A stretch of DNA of 64,000 nucleotides from an uncultured Bacteroidales bacterium (GCA_905233445.1 CAJOEP010000013.1:1-64000), one strand, 5' to 3'. Positions 23,563 to 31,789 are shown, counted from the first letter of the stretch. Made by a program: numbers and translations. The notes: generated by a model not told the origin, from the sequence alone.

Positions 23563-25037
23563 TAATGAAAAACGCAAAATACATATTCATCCCATTAGTC
23601 ATATCTGTCTTATTCGTTTTGTTTTCCTGCAAAAAGGACGAGCTGAAGCTTCAAAAGCTTGAGATTGCAAGCGAAACGGTAGTGAAAGGCACCACTTCTG
23701 CTCAAATAACTGTGAATTACAGCTATCCGACAAACCTCAAGCAAGTTGACGGCTATGTGAGCTCAACAAGCTCAATGACTGTTGCAAACAAAGCTACAGC
23801 CACTATTGATGGCAAGACTTTTGTTGTGACATTCCAAGATTTGCAGGCAAATACCACCTATTATTATCAATTTGAGTATTCTAACGGTGTTGATGAGATT
23901 TTTACAGAAGTGAAAAGTTTCTCCACAAACGATTACAGTTTGCCCACTGTGACAACGAATGATATAACTGGTATTACTGCCTCATCTGCAACTTGCGGTG
24001 GAAATGTGACCGATGACGGAGGCTTGACAATAACAGCCCGAGGTGTTTGCTGGAGTACTTCGCAATATCCAACAATAAACGATTCGCATACAACCAATGG
24101 CACTGGGATAGGAGCGTTTACGAGTTCTCTGAGTAATCTGAGTGCTCAGACAACGTATTATGTTCGGGCTTATGCAACAAATAGCAAAGGAACAAGTTAT
24201 GGCAATCAAAAATCTTTTAAGACATCATTTGTGACACCTACAGGTGCAATAGCAGGTTTGTTTTCGGTTAGTTCAGACACCCAAGTTATGTTTTCACGAG
24301 GCAATTTGCAATACAAAGCCTCGACAAATACATGGCGTTTTGCAGAAAACCAATACGATTATATTGGTGATGCCAATTCGAACATTTCCTCCACTTATAG
24401 CGGTTGGATAGACCTCTTCGGATGGGGAACGAGCGGTTACAACCATGGTGCGGTATGTTACCAGCCTTACAGCACAAGCAAAACAAATAGTGATTATTAT
24501 GCATACGGAAGCAATTCATTTAATTTATATGACCAGACAGGCAAAGCTGACTGGGGTTATAATGCAATAAGCAATGGAGGAAACACCGAGAACCAATGGC
24601 GGACTCTTACGAAAGACGAGTGTGTGTATTTGATGCATGATCGTAACACGAGTAGTGGTGTTAGATATGCTAAAGCACAAGTGAACAATGTGAACGGATT
24701 TTTGCTTTTGCCTGATGATTGGAGTGTAAGCACATATCACTTGAATAGCACTGACGTTTATGATGCTGATTTTACAGCTAATATCATTTCTGTAACAGAT
24801 TGGGCAATTTTAGAAAGCGCAGGTGCTGTGTTTCTTCCGGCCGCTGGTGGTCGAAATGGGGTGTCAATAAGTGCTGTCGGTTTGGGTGGCAAATATTGGC
24901 TGTCTTCAAGTTTTACAGAATTGAACACAAACGAAGCCCATTATTTTATTTTCGACTCTTCTTACTTTGTCGCAAATTATTACAGCTCTCGATATAATGG
25001 TTATAGTGTGCGCCTTGTCTGTCCCTCACAGAATTGA
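23559..25037 (+). CDS. Lipoprotein with Fn3-like domain and FISUMP-like C-terminal domain
   Basis: About 490 residues. A lipoprotein signal peptide ends at FVLFSC-KKDE. An Fn3-like domain with the common Bacteroidota pattern TNDITGITASSATCGGNVTD...ARGVCWSTSQYPT...YYVRAYATNSKGTSYG follows. The C-terminal domain (GLFSVSSDTQVMFSRGNLQY ... YSVRLVCPSQN) resembles the FISUMP/major-paralogous domain of gut Bacteroidota. ATG 23559 overlaps the PEGA gene stop; an ATG six bases later (23565) is equally possible. Likely an outer-membrane surface lipoprotein; its ligand is unknown. Confidence 0.85.
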   Translation: MIMKNAKYIFIPLVISVLFVLFSCKKDELKLQKLEIASETVVKGTTSAQITVNYSYPTNLKQVDGYVSSTSSMTVANKATATIDGKTFVVTFQDLQANTTYYYQFEYSNGVDEIFTEVKSFSTNDYSLPTVTTNDITGITASSATCGGNVTDDGGLTITARGVCWSTSQYPTINDSHTTNGTGIGAFTSSLSNLSAQTTYYVRAYATNSKGTSYGNQKSFKTSFVTPTGAIAGLFSVSSDTQVMFSRGNLQYKASTNTWRFAENQYDYIGDANSNISSTYSGWIDLFGWGTSGYNHGAVCYQPYSTSKTNSDYYAYGSNSFNLYDQTGKADWGYNAISNGGNTENQWRTLTKDECVYLMHDRNTSSGVRYAKAQVNNVNGFLLLPDDWSVSTYHLNSTDVYDADFTANIISVTDWAILESAGAVFLPAAGGRNGVSISAVGLGGKYWLSSSFTELNTNEAHYFIFDSSYFVANYYSSRYNGYSVRLVCPSQN

Positions 25038-25090
25038 TTTCTTGTGCCTTGTCACTAAACATGTAAACACATTGCCATATCTTCATTAAG

Positions 25091-25159
25091 CGGCGTCATT
25101 AAAGGCTTTAACGCCATTAATGTAACCGCTTTTAAGGGGCTTAAAGCCTGCTGAATTAT
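25091..25159. repeat. Dyad repeats in the gap after the lipoprotein gene
   Basis: The region 25038-25382 has no confident gene. It holds a hairpin GGCGT...ACGCC at about 25091-25115 and then a 34-base unit (25126-25159) with CCGCTTTTAAGG and TTAAAGC. The unit recurs at 25905-25938 and partly at 42141-42164. Confidence 0.65.
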
Positions 25160-25192
25160 CACCAATTCCTAATAAAATATGGAAACAACAAG

Positions 25193-25348
25193 ATGTTTAA
25201 ACTTAACATAGACATAAGCTTAGACCTTCTTATTCCGATACCTTTAGCTTATAATACTGAAAGAGCCGATTTCAGCGGCGTGATGCATGTAGTCGCAGAC
25301 ATAGATGAAAAAAAATTCAACAAAGATGGCTCTTCCTTTGAAAAATAA
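25193..25348 (+). CDS. Small open frame of 51 codons, unrecognised
   Basis: Reads MFKLNIDISLDLLIPIPLAYN and ends DIDEKKFNKDGSSFEK. No family is recognised and no promoter or signal peptide is clear. It may be a gene remnant or a chance frame. Listed because it lies in a gap that has no other candidate and because it sits between two direct repeats. Confidence 0.2.
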   Translation: MFKLNIDISLDLLIPIPLAYNTERADFSGVMHVVADIDEKKFNKDGSSFEK

Positions 25349-25351
25349 TTG

Positions 25352-25359
25352 TATTTTTG
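25352..25359 (+). promoter_or_regulatory. -7 element for the truncated DUF4160 gene
   Basis: TATTTTTG followed by CA, 23 bases upstream of the ATG at 25383. Confidence 0.5.
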
Positions 25360-25382
25360 CATAGTTTTAAATTTTTAAAATT

Positions 25383-25484
25383 ATGCCAGAAATATCAAGA
25401 TTCTATGGAATTGCAATTTACATGTATATTGGTGATCATAATCCACCACATTTTCATGTTTACTATGATGGTTCGTCTGCTTAG
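25383..25484 (+). pseudogene. DUF4160 gene, truncated
   Basis: Reads MPEISRFYGIAIYMYIGDHN, then PPHFHVYYDGSSA and a TAG stop after 33 residues. DUF4160 proteins normally run to about 75-90 residues, so the second half is missing. The first half keeps all family landmarks (ISRFYG, HNPPHFHV). The sequence between the stop and the next gene does not restore the family in another frame. Probably an internal deletion that left the partner gene behind. Confidence 0.75.
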
Positions 25485-25538
25485 GTGTCAATACATGTCA
25501 AACAGCGAATCCGCATTAAACATAAAACCATTAAGATA

Positions 25539-25847
25539 ATGAAAAATAGTGAAGTTTTGGCCGTTACAGCCGCTGAATATATTGAAGATTATAAACTTCG
25601 CCTCACTTTCAATAATGGCGCAGTTCGTATAGTTGATTTTGTACCTTTGATGCAAAAAGGGATTTGCAAAAAATTGCAGGATAAAGACTATTTCCGCTCG
25701 TTTAAATTAGACCCTTTCACTGTCGATTGGAATAACGAGATAGGATTTGCTCCTGAATATCTTTTAGAAATCGGGACATTTCCCGAAGATGAGGAAACAA
25801 TACCACAAATGGCGGCAGAGGGTCAACAACCATATGGTAAGGAATAA
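25539..25847 (+). CDS. DUF2442 family protein
   Basis: 102 residues with VLAVTAAEYIEDYKLRLTFN, VRIVDFVPLM and FTVDWNNEIGFAPEYLLEIG, the DUF2442 pattern. DUF2442 genes are often found next to DUF4160 genes and are suspected antitoxin-like partners; I know of no proven biochemical role. ATG 25539 was chosen because the family match begins there. The usual partner directly upstream is truncated. Confidence 0.82.
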   Translation: MKNSEVLAVTAAEYIEDYKLRLTFNNGAVRIVDFVPLMQKGICKKLQDKDYFRSFKLDPFTVDWNNEIGFAPEYLLEIGTFPEDEETIPQMAAEGQQPYGKE

Positions 25848-25904
25848 CAATTACTGATTAAACACCGCAATCGTTATTGTAGCGTACGCTGACAATTGGA
25901 GCCG

Positions 25905-25938
25905 CCGCTTTTAAGGCGATTAAAGCTATCTGAATTGT
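25905..25938. repeat. 34-base unit, second copy
   Basis: Aligns base for base with 25126-25159: CCGCTTTTAAGG, three variable bases, TTAAAGC, three variable bases, CTGAATT. The two direct copies enclose the small frame, the broken DUF4160 and the DUF2442 gene. Confidence 0.7.
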
Positions 25939-26033
25939 AAAATTTTTACAAAAATTCTATTTTCTGCAAGTTAAGTTAAAAATGCTTTTTGGTCAAAACC
26001 AAATAAATTTTTGTATTTTTTTTCAAAAAAACA

Positions 26034-26063
26034 TTTGGGTATCAAAAATAATTCCTATCTTTG
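26034..26063 (+). promoter_or_regulatory. Promoter of the second DUF4160/DUF2442 pair
   Basis: TTTG (26034-26037) and TATCTTTG (26056-26063) separated by 18 bases, close to the Bacteroidota consensus. 27 bases upstream of ATG 26090. Confidence 0.6.
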
Positions 26064-26089
26064 CGGCGGGATTAAAAATTAGAGTTTAT

Positions 26090-26362
26090 ATGCCTGAGAT
26101 TTTTAGATTTTTTGGTTTCTCGTTCTTCTTTTATTCAAGAGAACATGAACCTATACACGTACACGTTGAAGGGAATGGAGGTTATGCAAAATTCGATTGG
26201 GATGGTCAAAATTTTGTTTTGAAAGAACAACACTGCATCAAAGCAAGAGATTTGAAAAGGATAGCAGAGGTAATTGATGCAAACAAAGACTTGATTGTCA
26301 AGTTCTGGAATGAAAAATTCGGTAACGAAGATGAAAATAATGAAGGTATGGTTCGACGATGA
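26090..26362 (+). CDS. DUF4160 family protein (intact)
   Basis: 90 residues: MPEIFRFFGFSFFFYSREHE, PIHVHVEGNGGYAKFDWDG, a predicted helix KARDLKRIAEVIDANKDLIV, and WNEKFG. This is the full DUF4160 pattern with the HxHVE core. Together with the overlapping DUF2442 gene it forms a two-gene unit that resembles a toxin-antitoxin module. The assignment of toxin or antitoxin is inference. Start ATG 26090 was chosen because the family begins at MPEI and the promoter is just upstream. Confidence 0.85.
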   Translation: MPEIFRFFGFSFFFYSREHEPIHVHVEGNGGYAKFDWDGQNFVLKEQHCIKARDLKRIAEVIDANKDLIVKFWNEKFGNEDENNEGMVRR

Positions 26363-26744
26363 GCATCTCGTCGGAGAAGATGAAAATGGTAATGTTTACA
26401 AACAATCGCTGCTGTGGTATCAAAAACTTAAAGATGCCACGGAAGAGGAGAGAAACGTTTATTGTTTTGGTTTCGATGGCATCCATTGGCGAGATCTCGA
26501 CATTGATGTTAGCTTTGAGAGCTTTCTTTATGAAGACGCGGAACCGTCTGATTTTCAGAGATTCTTCCTCATCCATAAGGAACTAAATATCACTGAATTT
26601 GCAAAAATTGCTGGAATAAACGCCACGCTTTTGCGCAATTATATCAATGGTTTTAAAAAACCTTCAAAAGAACGCGAAAAAGAAATATTGGAAAAGATTC
26701 GTGAAATAGGGAATGAATATGTAAAAGCTGATTTTAATGTTTAA
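26331..26744 (+). CDS. DUF2442 protein with C-terminal helix-turn-helix
   Basis: 137 residues. The N-terminal DUF2442 domain (KVWFDDEHLVGEDENGNVY, DGIHWRDLDIDVSFESFL) is followed by a Cro/CI-like HTH, LNITEFAKIAGINATLLRNY, and a basic KKPSKEREKE end. It overlaps the DUF4160 gene by 32 bases if it starts at ATG 26331 (MKIMKVWF); ATG 26340 is an alternative. The HTH suggests that this protein binds DNA, possibly its own promoter, as antitoxins do. No direct evidence for that is visible. Confidence 0.83.
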   Translation: MKIMKVWFDDEHLVGEDENGNVYKQSLLWYQKLKDATEEERNVYCFGFDGIHWRDLDIDVSFESFLYEDAEPSDFQRFFLIHKELNITEFAKIAGINATLLRNYINGFKKPSKEREKEILEKIREIGNEYVKADFNV

Positions 26745-26819
26745 AAGAATCAAAAATTTTTACGTTTTTATATCTCCTTTTCAAAAAATTTCGTATTTTA
26801 GCGAAAAATTTGGAGTACT

Positions 26820-27431
26820 ATGCATATCGCTATAGCTGGAAATATCGGGTCGGGAAAAACGACGCTAACTCGTTTATTATCAAAGCATTTCGGATGGAAG
26901 CCCCATTATGAGGAGGTTGACAACAATCCGTATCTTGAGAGTTTTTACGAAGATATGAAACGCTGGTCGTTCAATCTTCAGATTTATTTCTTGAACAGCC
27001 GTTTCCGTCAGGTGATGGACATCCGCCGAAGCGGCGACGACATCATCCAGGACCGCACGATTTACGAGGACGCATACATCTTCGCGGCTAACCTCTACGA
27101 CATGGGCCTTATGGAAACCCGTGATTATCAGAACTATCAGGATCTTTTCGAACTGATGAGTTCGTTCCTCCAGGCTCCTGATTTGCTGATTTATCTCCGC
27201 GCCAGCGTCCCTACCTTGGTGCGCCAGATTCAGAAACGTAACCGCGACTATGAGCAGTCAATTCGCCTCGATTACCTCAAAGCGCTGAACAAACGCTACG
27301 AAAACTGGATTTCGAGCTATAACAAGGGTAAACTGCTGATTATCGAAAGCGACGACATCGACCTCGAAAAACCTGAGGATTTGAGTACGGTCATCGAGCA
27401 GATTAACGGTTCATTAAACGGATTGTTCTGA
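26820..27431 (+). CDS. Deoxynucleoside kinase
   Basis: 203 residues. Phosphorylates deoxyribonucleosides (deoxyadenosine/deoxycytidine-kinase type) in nucleotide salvage. P-loop GNIGSGKTTLTRLLS at residues 6-20, the substrate motif QDRTIYEDAYIF (DRS-like), and the lid KRNRDYEQSI. ATG 26820 is the first in frame after the upstream A/T-rich gap. It is followed after 2 bases by kdsB. Confidence 0.92.
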   Translation: MHIAIAGNIGSGKTTLTRLLSKHFGWKPHYEEVDNNPYLESFYEDMKRWSFNLQIYFLNSRFRQVMDIRRSGDDIIQDRTIYEDAYIFAANLYDMGLMETRDYQNYQDLFELMSSFLQAPDLLIYLRASVPTLVRQIQKRNRDYEQSIRLDYLKALNKRYENWISSYNKGKLLIIESDDIDLEKPEDLSTVIEQINGSLNGLF

Positions 27432-27433
27432 TT

Positions 27434-28180
27434 ATGAAGATATTAGGAATTATCCCGGCAAGATACGGCTCGACACGTTTCGAAGGCAAACCGCTTGCAC
27501 TCATCAACAGCAAGATGATGATTCAGCGCGTGTATGAGCAGGCAAAGAAAGCCGACAGACTCTCTGAAGTGGTGGTCGCCACTGACGATGAGCGTATTTA
27601 TAAAGCTGTGGAAAGCTTCGGCGGCAAGGCAGTCATGACATCGGCAAACCATAAGAGTGGCACCGACCGCTGCTGCGAGGTGGTCGAAAAAATAGGTGAG
27701 GGATTTGATGCGGTGATAAACATCCAAGGTGACGAGCCATATATCAACCCGTTGCAAATCAATCAAATAGCTGAATTGATTTCCGATATGGACACGCCGT
27801 TGGCATCGCTGTGCAAGCCGATTAAGGATTACGATGAACTGGTGAGCCACAACGCGGTGAAGGTGGTGTTCGACGTAAATGGTAAGGCGTTGTATTTCAG
27901 TCGCTACGCCATCCCGTTTATGAGAAATGTGGAGGACGACAAAATATGGCTTGAGAAACGTGCGTTTTACAAGCATATCGGCATTTACGCATACAAATGC
28001 GACGTTTTGAAAAAGGTTGCTGCACTTCCGCAGTCGGGACTGGAGCTTGCCGAGTCGCTGGAACAGCTGCGTTGGCTCGAAAACGGCTACACCGTCCGCA
28101 TGGGAGTCACGGAATTTGAAAGTTATTCGGTAGATGTGCCGGAAGATATAATTAAAATTGAGACAATTTTTAAAAGTTAG
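27434..28180 (+). CDS. kdsB: 3-deoxy-manno-octulosonate cytidylyltransferase
   Basis: Activates Kdo with CTP to CMP-Kdo for lipopolysaccharide inner core synthesis. 248 residues, full length. Motifs: GIIPARYGSTRFEGKPL, VATDDERIY, SGTDRCCEV, INIQGDEPYINP, YFSRYAIPF and LAESLEQLRWLENG. The TAG stop is the beginning of an AACTGCC-type repeat. Confidence 0.96.
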   Translation: MKILGIIPARYGSTRFEGKPLALINSKMMIQRVYEQAKKADRLSEVVVATDDERIYKAVESFGGKAVMTSANHKSGTDRCCEVVEKIGEGFDAVINIQGDEPYINPLQINQIAELISDMDTPLASLCKPIKDYDELVSHNAVKVVFDVNGKALYFSRYAIPFMRNVEDDKIWLEKRAFYKHIGIYAYKCDVLKKVAALPQSGLELAESLEQLRWLENGYTVRMGVTEFESYSVDVPEDIIKIETIFKS

Positions 28181-28263
28181 CAGTTGGCAGTTGCCAGTTA
28201 CCAGTTAAAACTGTAAACTGCAAACTGCCAACTGGTAACTGCCAACTGGTAACTGCCAACTGG
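28176..28263. repeat. Inverted low-complexity repeat, AACTGCC type, copy 1
   Basis: Left arm TTAGCAGTTGGCAGTTGCC, right arm with four or more units of AACTGGTAACTGCC; folds into a long hairpin. It includes the kdsB stop codon and fills the gap to the HU-SPOR gene. Confidence 0.82.
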
Positions 28264-28276
28264 AAATTTTAAAAAG

Positions 28277-29329
28277 ATGATTGTAAAATATATTTCTGAA
28301 TTATTGTTTGATCACGAGTGCGTGATTGTGCCGGAGTTCGGGGCGTTCATCACAAAGGAGACGCCTGCCATGCTCGATTATGTCAATCAGAGGATGACTC
28401 CGCCTTCAAAGGAGGTCGCGTTCAACGGGCAGCTTGTCGCTGACGACGGCGTGCTCATTGGCTATATTGCTGAGCGAGAGGGTATTACAACTACCGAGTC
28501 GGCCAAGATGGTGCATGATTTTGCCATGCGCAGCCTTGCTGTGTTGGAGGCCAGCGGTGCTCTGCGTCTCGACGGTTTGGGAGTGTTGACGCGTGTGTCC
28601 GGCAGAGAATACATCATCGAGTTTGAAGACGACGTAAATCTTCTTGGCGACGCATTCGGCCTGACGACACTCAAAGTGCAGCCTATATACAGACGTGAGA
28701 CTTATCATAAAATTGAGGAGCAGATAGCATCCGGACAGCACGAGAAAAATACCGCGATGACGGTTCTCGATGAAGAGGAGCAAAAGCCGCATCATGTAAA
28801 CCGTTATAATTACAAGTGGTTCCGTGCGGCGGCATACTCGATGCTGGTGGCTTTTGTGCTGGTGCTTCTGGGGTGGGGTGCCGACAAAAACGGTTCGGAT
28901 TTAGCCTCATGGAATCCGTTCTTCTATTCATCACCTAACGAATTCATAGCCAAGCACTTAAACAAGCGTATCAACACTGTTGAAGCATATGATCTGGAGC
29001 GTTTCCCGATGATGGATTACAATCTGCCAGTTTATAGCCAACATGAGAGTGAATATCTGCAACCAGTTGATAATGAGCTGCTTAAGCCTGTCGATGATAA
29101 GGTTTATTACATTATTGGCGCCTCAGTGAAAAACGACAGCGATGCTTGCAGATGTGTCAGATTGTTCCAGAAAAAAGGATTTGAATATGCTGCGGCGCTC
29201 CCAGTGAACGCACAAGGTAACATCCGTGTGGCATACGAGCAGGTGATGGGTAAGGAAGCTGCGCTTAAGCGATTGGAAATCATAAAGATAGAACATAACG
29301 AAGCCGCTTGGCTGTTGCGTAAAAAATAA
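28277..29329 (+). CDS. HU-domain / membrane / SPOR-domain protein
   Basis: 350 residues with three parts. The N-terminal HU-like (CCDC81-type) domain reads IVKYISELLFDHECVIVPEF and GAFITKETPA. One membrane helix lies at about 187-205 (AYSMLVAFVLVLLGWGA). A C-terminal SPOR-like domain covers about 275-348 (KVYYIIGASVKNDSDACRCV). SPOR domains bind denuded septal peptidoglycan in the periplasm. The HU-like part would be cytosolic and could bind nucleic acid. A role linking septum and nucleoid is inference. Confidence 0.85.
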   Translation: MIVKYISELLFDHECVIVPEFGAFITKETPAMLDYVNQRMTPPSKEVAFNGQLVADDGVLIGYIAEREGITTTESAKMVHDFAMRSLAVLEASGALRLDGLGVLTRVSGREYIIEFEDDVNLLGDAFGLTTLKVQPIYRRETYHKIEEQIASGQHEKNTAMTVLDEEEQKPHHVNRYNYKWFRAAAYSMLVAFVLVLLGWGADKNGSDLASWNPFFYSSPNEFIAKHLNKRINTVEAYDLERFPMMDYNLPVYSQHESEYLQPVDNELLKPVDDKVYYIIGASVKNDSDACRCVRLFQKKGFEYAAALPVNAQGNIRVAYEQVMGKEAALKRLEIIKIEHNEAAWLLRKK

Positions 29330-29333
29330 GAAA

Positions 29334-29996
29334 GTGGGAAAGAAAAACAAACTCGAGCGTTTTGCCGAATGTAAGACCTTTGACAACCTTTTTGAGTATT
29401 CATTCGAGCGCATCAAGGAGGAAGGGTTTCCTTTGAAAGGCCGTTGGCATGAGTTTTTCGGCAACGACAACCCGATTGTGCTTGAACTCGGATGCGGCAA
29501 AGGCGAATACACCATCGGTTTGGCGAAAGCACATCCCGACATTAATTATATAGGTGTCGATATCAAAGGTGCGAGGATGTGGGTAGGACTGAAGCAGGGT
29601 ATTGCTGAAGGCTTGAAAAACGTGGCGTTTGTGCGCACCCGCATCGAGTTGATAGAACATTTCTTCGGCGAAAACGAGGTGGATGAGATTTGGATTACAT
29701 TCCCTGACCCTCAGATACTTAAGGCTCGTAAACGCCTCACAGCGCCGATTTATCTTGAGAGATATAAGACTTTTTTGAAAAAAGACAGCTATGTCAACCT
29801 CAAAACCGACAGTGACCTGCTGTACGATTTTACTTTGGATGTGGTGAAAGAGGCGAATTATCCGATAGTTTACAATTATAACGACTTGTACGCCAACGAC
29901 GACGACTTGGAGGTTAAGACAATCCGCACCTATTACGAATCGATGTGGCTCAAGCAGGGCTTGACCATAAAGTATCTGAAATTCAAGGTGAAATAA
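29334..29996 (+). CDS. trmB: tRNA (guanine-N7-)-methyltransferase
   Basis: Forms m7G46 in tRNA with S-adenosylmethionine. 220 residues. SAM site LELGCGKGEYTIGLA, IGVDIKGARMWVG, and the substrate motif WITFPDPQILKARKRLTAP. The start is GTG at 29334 (GKKNKLERFAEC), four bases after the HU-SPOR stop; this N-terminus is the normal one for Bacteroidota TrmB. Confidence 0.95.
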   Translation: MGKKNKLERFAECKTFDNLFEYSFERIKEEGFPLKGRWHEFFGNDNPIVLELGCGKGEYTIGLAKAHPDINYIGVDIKGARMWVGLKQGIAEGLKNVAFVRTRIELIEHFFGENEVDEIWITFPDPQILKARKRLTAPIYLERYKTFLKKDSYVNLKTDSDLLYDFTLDVVKEANYPIVYNYNDLYANDDDLEVKTIRTYYESMWLKQGLTIKYLKFKVK

Positions 29997-30006
29997 CGCT
30001 TTTTTT

Positions 30007-30034
30007 GTCATTTCGACCGAAGTGGAGAAATCTC
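30007..30034 (+). repeat. Interspersed repeat TCATTTCGACCGAAGTGGAG
   Basis: Intergenic copy of the element that is in frame inside the GT39 gene at 4591-4630. Lies between the convergent trmB and pcm genes. Confidence 0.6.
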
Positions 30035-30040
30035 CATCTC

Positions 30041-30700
30041 TTAATCCTTACCAATATTTTTCAGCATTGGCACAAATCTGCAGTCGCCGAACTCTTCGCG
30101 AAGCATCGTACCGTCGGGTTGTTTCGTGAGACGCAGCATGCGCTGTTTGGTGGCATCGCTCTCATCGTTAAGCGGTATTACCATGATGCCGCCTATTTTT
30201 AATTGATTTACAAGGTTTTGCGGTATCTCTGGCGCAGCTGCCGTGATTAAAATACGGTCGAAAGGAGCGAAGGTTGGCAGACCTTTATTGCCGTCACCGA
30301 GGAATGTCTTGATGTTGTAAGGGAATTCTGCCAGAAATGGCTTGGTTTTCATATAAAGATTGCGTTGGCGCTCGATGCTGAACACCTTTGCTCCCATCTG
30401 GGCGAGGATGCATGCCTGATAGCCAGAACCAGTGCCAATCTCCAGTATTTTCAGGCCTTTCGACACATTCAGAAGCTGGCTTTGCATAGCTACGGTGAAC
30501 GGCTGTGAGATGGTCTGTCCAGAGCCTATCGGAAAAGCTTTGTCTTGATATGCGAACTCCACGAAAGACGAGTCAAGGAAGGCGTGACGCGGCACCACGC
30601 CAATGGCGTAGAGGACATTGGAATCTGTAATGCCTTTATCCTTAAGCACTTGTACCAGCTGTTGGCGCATTCCTTTGTGACGATAAGAGTCTTCCTGCAT
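30041..30700 (-). CDS. pcm: Protein-L-isoaspartate O-methyltransferase
   Basis: Repairs isoaspartyl residues in aged proteins with S-adenosylmethionine. 219 residues. Landmarks: GVVPRHAFLDSSFVEFAYQD, IGSGQTISQPFTVAMQ, the SAM motif LEIGTGSGYQACILAQMG and ITAAAPEIPQ. ATG 30700 is 17 bases downstream of a TATTTTTG element on the minus strand. Confidence 0.96.
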   Translation of the reverse strand: MQEDSYRHKGMRQQLVQVLKDKGITDSNVLYAIGVVPRHAFLDSSFVEFAYQDKAFPIGSGQTISQPFTVAMQSQLLNVSKGLKILEIGTGSGYQACILAQMGAKVFSIERQRNLYMKTKPFLAEFPYNIKTFLGDGNKGLPTFAPFDRILITAAAPEIPQNLVNQLKIGGIMVIPLNDESDATKQRMLRLTKQPDGTMLREEFGDCRFVPMLKNIGKD

Positions 30701-30717
30701 GATTTTGTATTATTCTG

Positions 30718-30725
30718 CAAAAATA
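30718..30725 (-). promoter_or_regulatory. -7 element for pcm
   Basis: TATTTTTG followed by C on the minus strand, upstream of the pcm start. Confidence 0.55.
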
Positions 30726-30733
30726 CAAAAAAA

Positions 30734-30766
30734 CTAAGGTCTAAAGTCTAATGTCTAAGGTCTTTT
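30734..30766. repeat. Low-complexity repeat, GTCTAA type
   Basis: Units CTAAGGTCTAAAGTCTAATG and TCTAAGGTC. Between the divergent pcm and oxidoreductase promoters. Confidence 0.7.
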
Positions 30767-30769
30767 TTG

Positions 30770-30777
30770 TATATTTG
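30770..30777 (+). promoter_or_regulatory. -7 element for the Gfo/Idh/MocA oxidoreductase
   Basis: TATATTTG followed by CA, 16 bases upstream of ATG 30794. Confidence 0.55.
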
Positions 30778-30793
30778 CAAAAATTTTTTTAAA

Positions 30794-31789
30794 ATGCTAA
30801 AAATAGGAGTTTTAGGTGCAGGTCATCTTGGAAAAATCCATCTCAACTGCATCAAACAGATAGAAAAATACGAACTGGTCGGTTTTTATGATCAGGATGA
30901 AAATACAGCTAAGAAAGTGTCGGCAGAAGTCGGTGTGAAAAACTTTACTTCAATAGATGAACTTATTGATTCTGTTGACGTTGTGGATATTGTCACCCCG
31001 ACAATCGCTCATTTCGCATGTGCGTCGAAAGCCATTTCTAAAGGCAAGAATGTGTTTATTGAGAAGCCGATAGTGGCTACTGTTGACGAGGCGAACCGTC
31101 TCATTGATTTGGCGGAAAAGGCCAAGGTGAAGGTGCAGGTCGGGCATGTGGAACGTTTCAATCCGGCTTTCATAGCTGCTGAGTCGCATATCAACGACCC
31201 TGTTTTCATCGAGGCTCACCGTTTGGCGTTGTACAACCCGCGCGGCTGCGACGTGCCTGTGGTGCTCGACCTCACGGTTCATGACATTGACATCCTTCTC
31301 ACAATAGTGAAATCACCAATAAAATCTATCAATGCCAGCGGCGTGTCGATTGTGAGTCCGACTCCCGACATCATCACGGCGAGGATTGAATTCGAGAACG
31401 GTGCGGTGGCCAATCTCACCACAAGCCGTATTTCGTTGAAGAACATGCGTAAGTTCCGTATCTTCCAAAACGGTGCGTATATCACCATGGACTTTATGGA
31501 GAAAAAAGCTGATATCGTGAGAGTGGAGGATGTGAATGGCGTGCCGGGTCCATTCGATATGACCCTCGACCTCCCTAACGGAACGACGAAAAAAATCTCT
31601 GTCGAGGAACTTGAGACAAATCAGATTAACGCGATTAAAACTGAACTCGAGCGTTTCAACGACGCAATCGTGACCAACACCGAGCCTCCTGTAACCATCA
31701 AGGATGGCGTGGAAGTGCTTAAGGTCGCCTATATGATTTTGGACGAAATCGCAAAACATCAGGATTTGTTAAAAAAACATTTGAATTGA
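30794..31789 (+). CDS. Gfo/Idh/MocA family NAD(P)-dependent oxidoreductase
   Basis: 331 residues. N-terminal Rossmann motif GVLGAGHLGKIHLNCIKQ, then VVDIVTPTIAHFACA, the catalytic-Lys motif NVFIEKPIVATVDEANRL, and QVGHVERFNPAF. The C-terminal alpha/beta domain binds the substrate, probably a sugar or nucleotide sugar. Near genes for a sugar transferase and KdsB, so an envelope sugar pathway is plausible but not shown. ATG 30794 chosen over an upstream frame that would overlap the promoter. Confidence 0.93.
   Translation: MLKIGVLGAGHLGKIHLNCIKQIEKYELVGFYDQDENTAKKVSAEVGVKNFTSIDELIDSVDVVDIVTPTIAHFACASKAISKGKNVFIEKPIVATVDEANRLIDLAEKAKVKVQVGHVERFNPAFIAAESHINDPVFIEAHRLALYNPRGCDVPVVLDLTVHDIDILLTIVKSPIKSINASGVSIVSPTPDIITARIEFENGAVANLTTSRISLKNMRKFRIFQNGAYITMDFMEKKADIVRVEDVNGVPGPFDMTLDLPNGTTKKISVEELETNQINAIKTELERFNDAIVTNTEPPVTIKDGVEVLKVAYMILDEIAKHQDLLKKHLN

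Noticed and set aside
25193-25348. Small frame as a fimbrillin or toxin gene
   Set aside because: No signal peptide, motif or promoter; reported only as an unrecognised low-confidence frame.
28176-28263. Possible CRISPR array in the AACTGGTAACTGCC repeats
   Set aside because: There are no unique spacers: the words follow each other directly and form two opposed arms. No cas genes are nearby.
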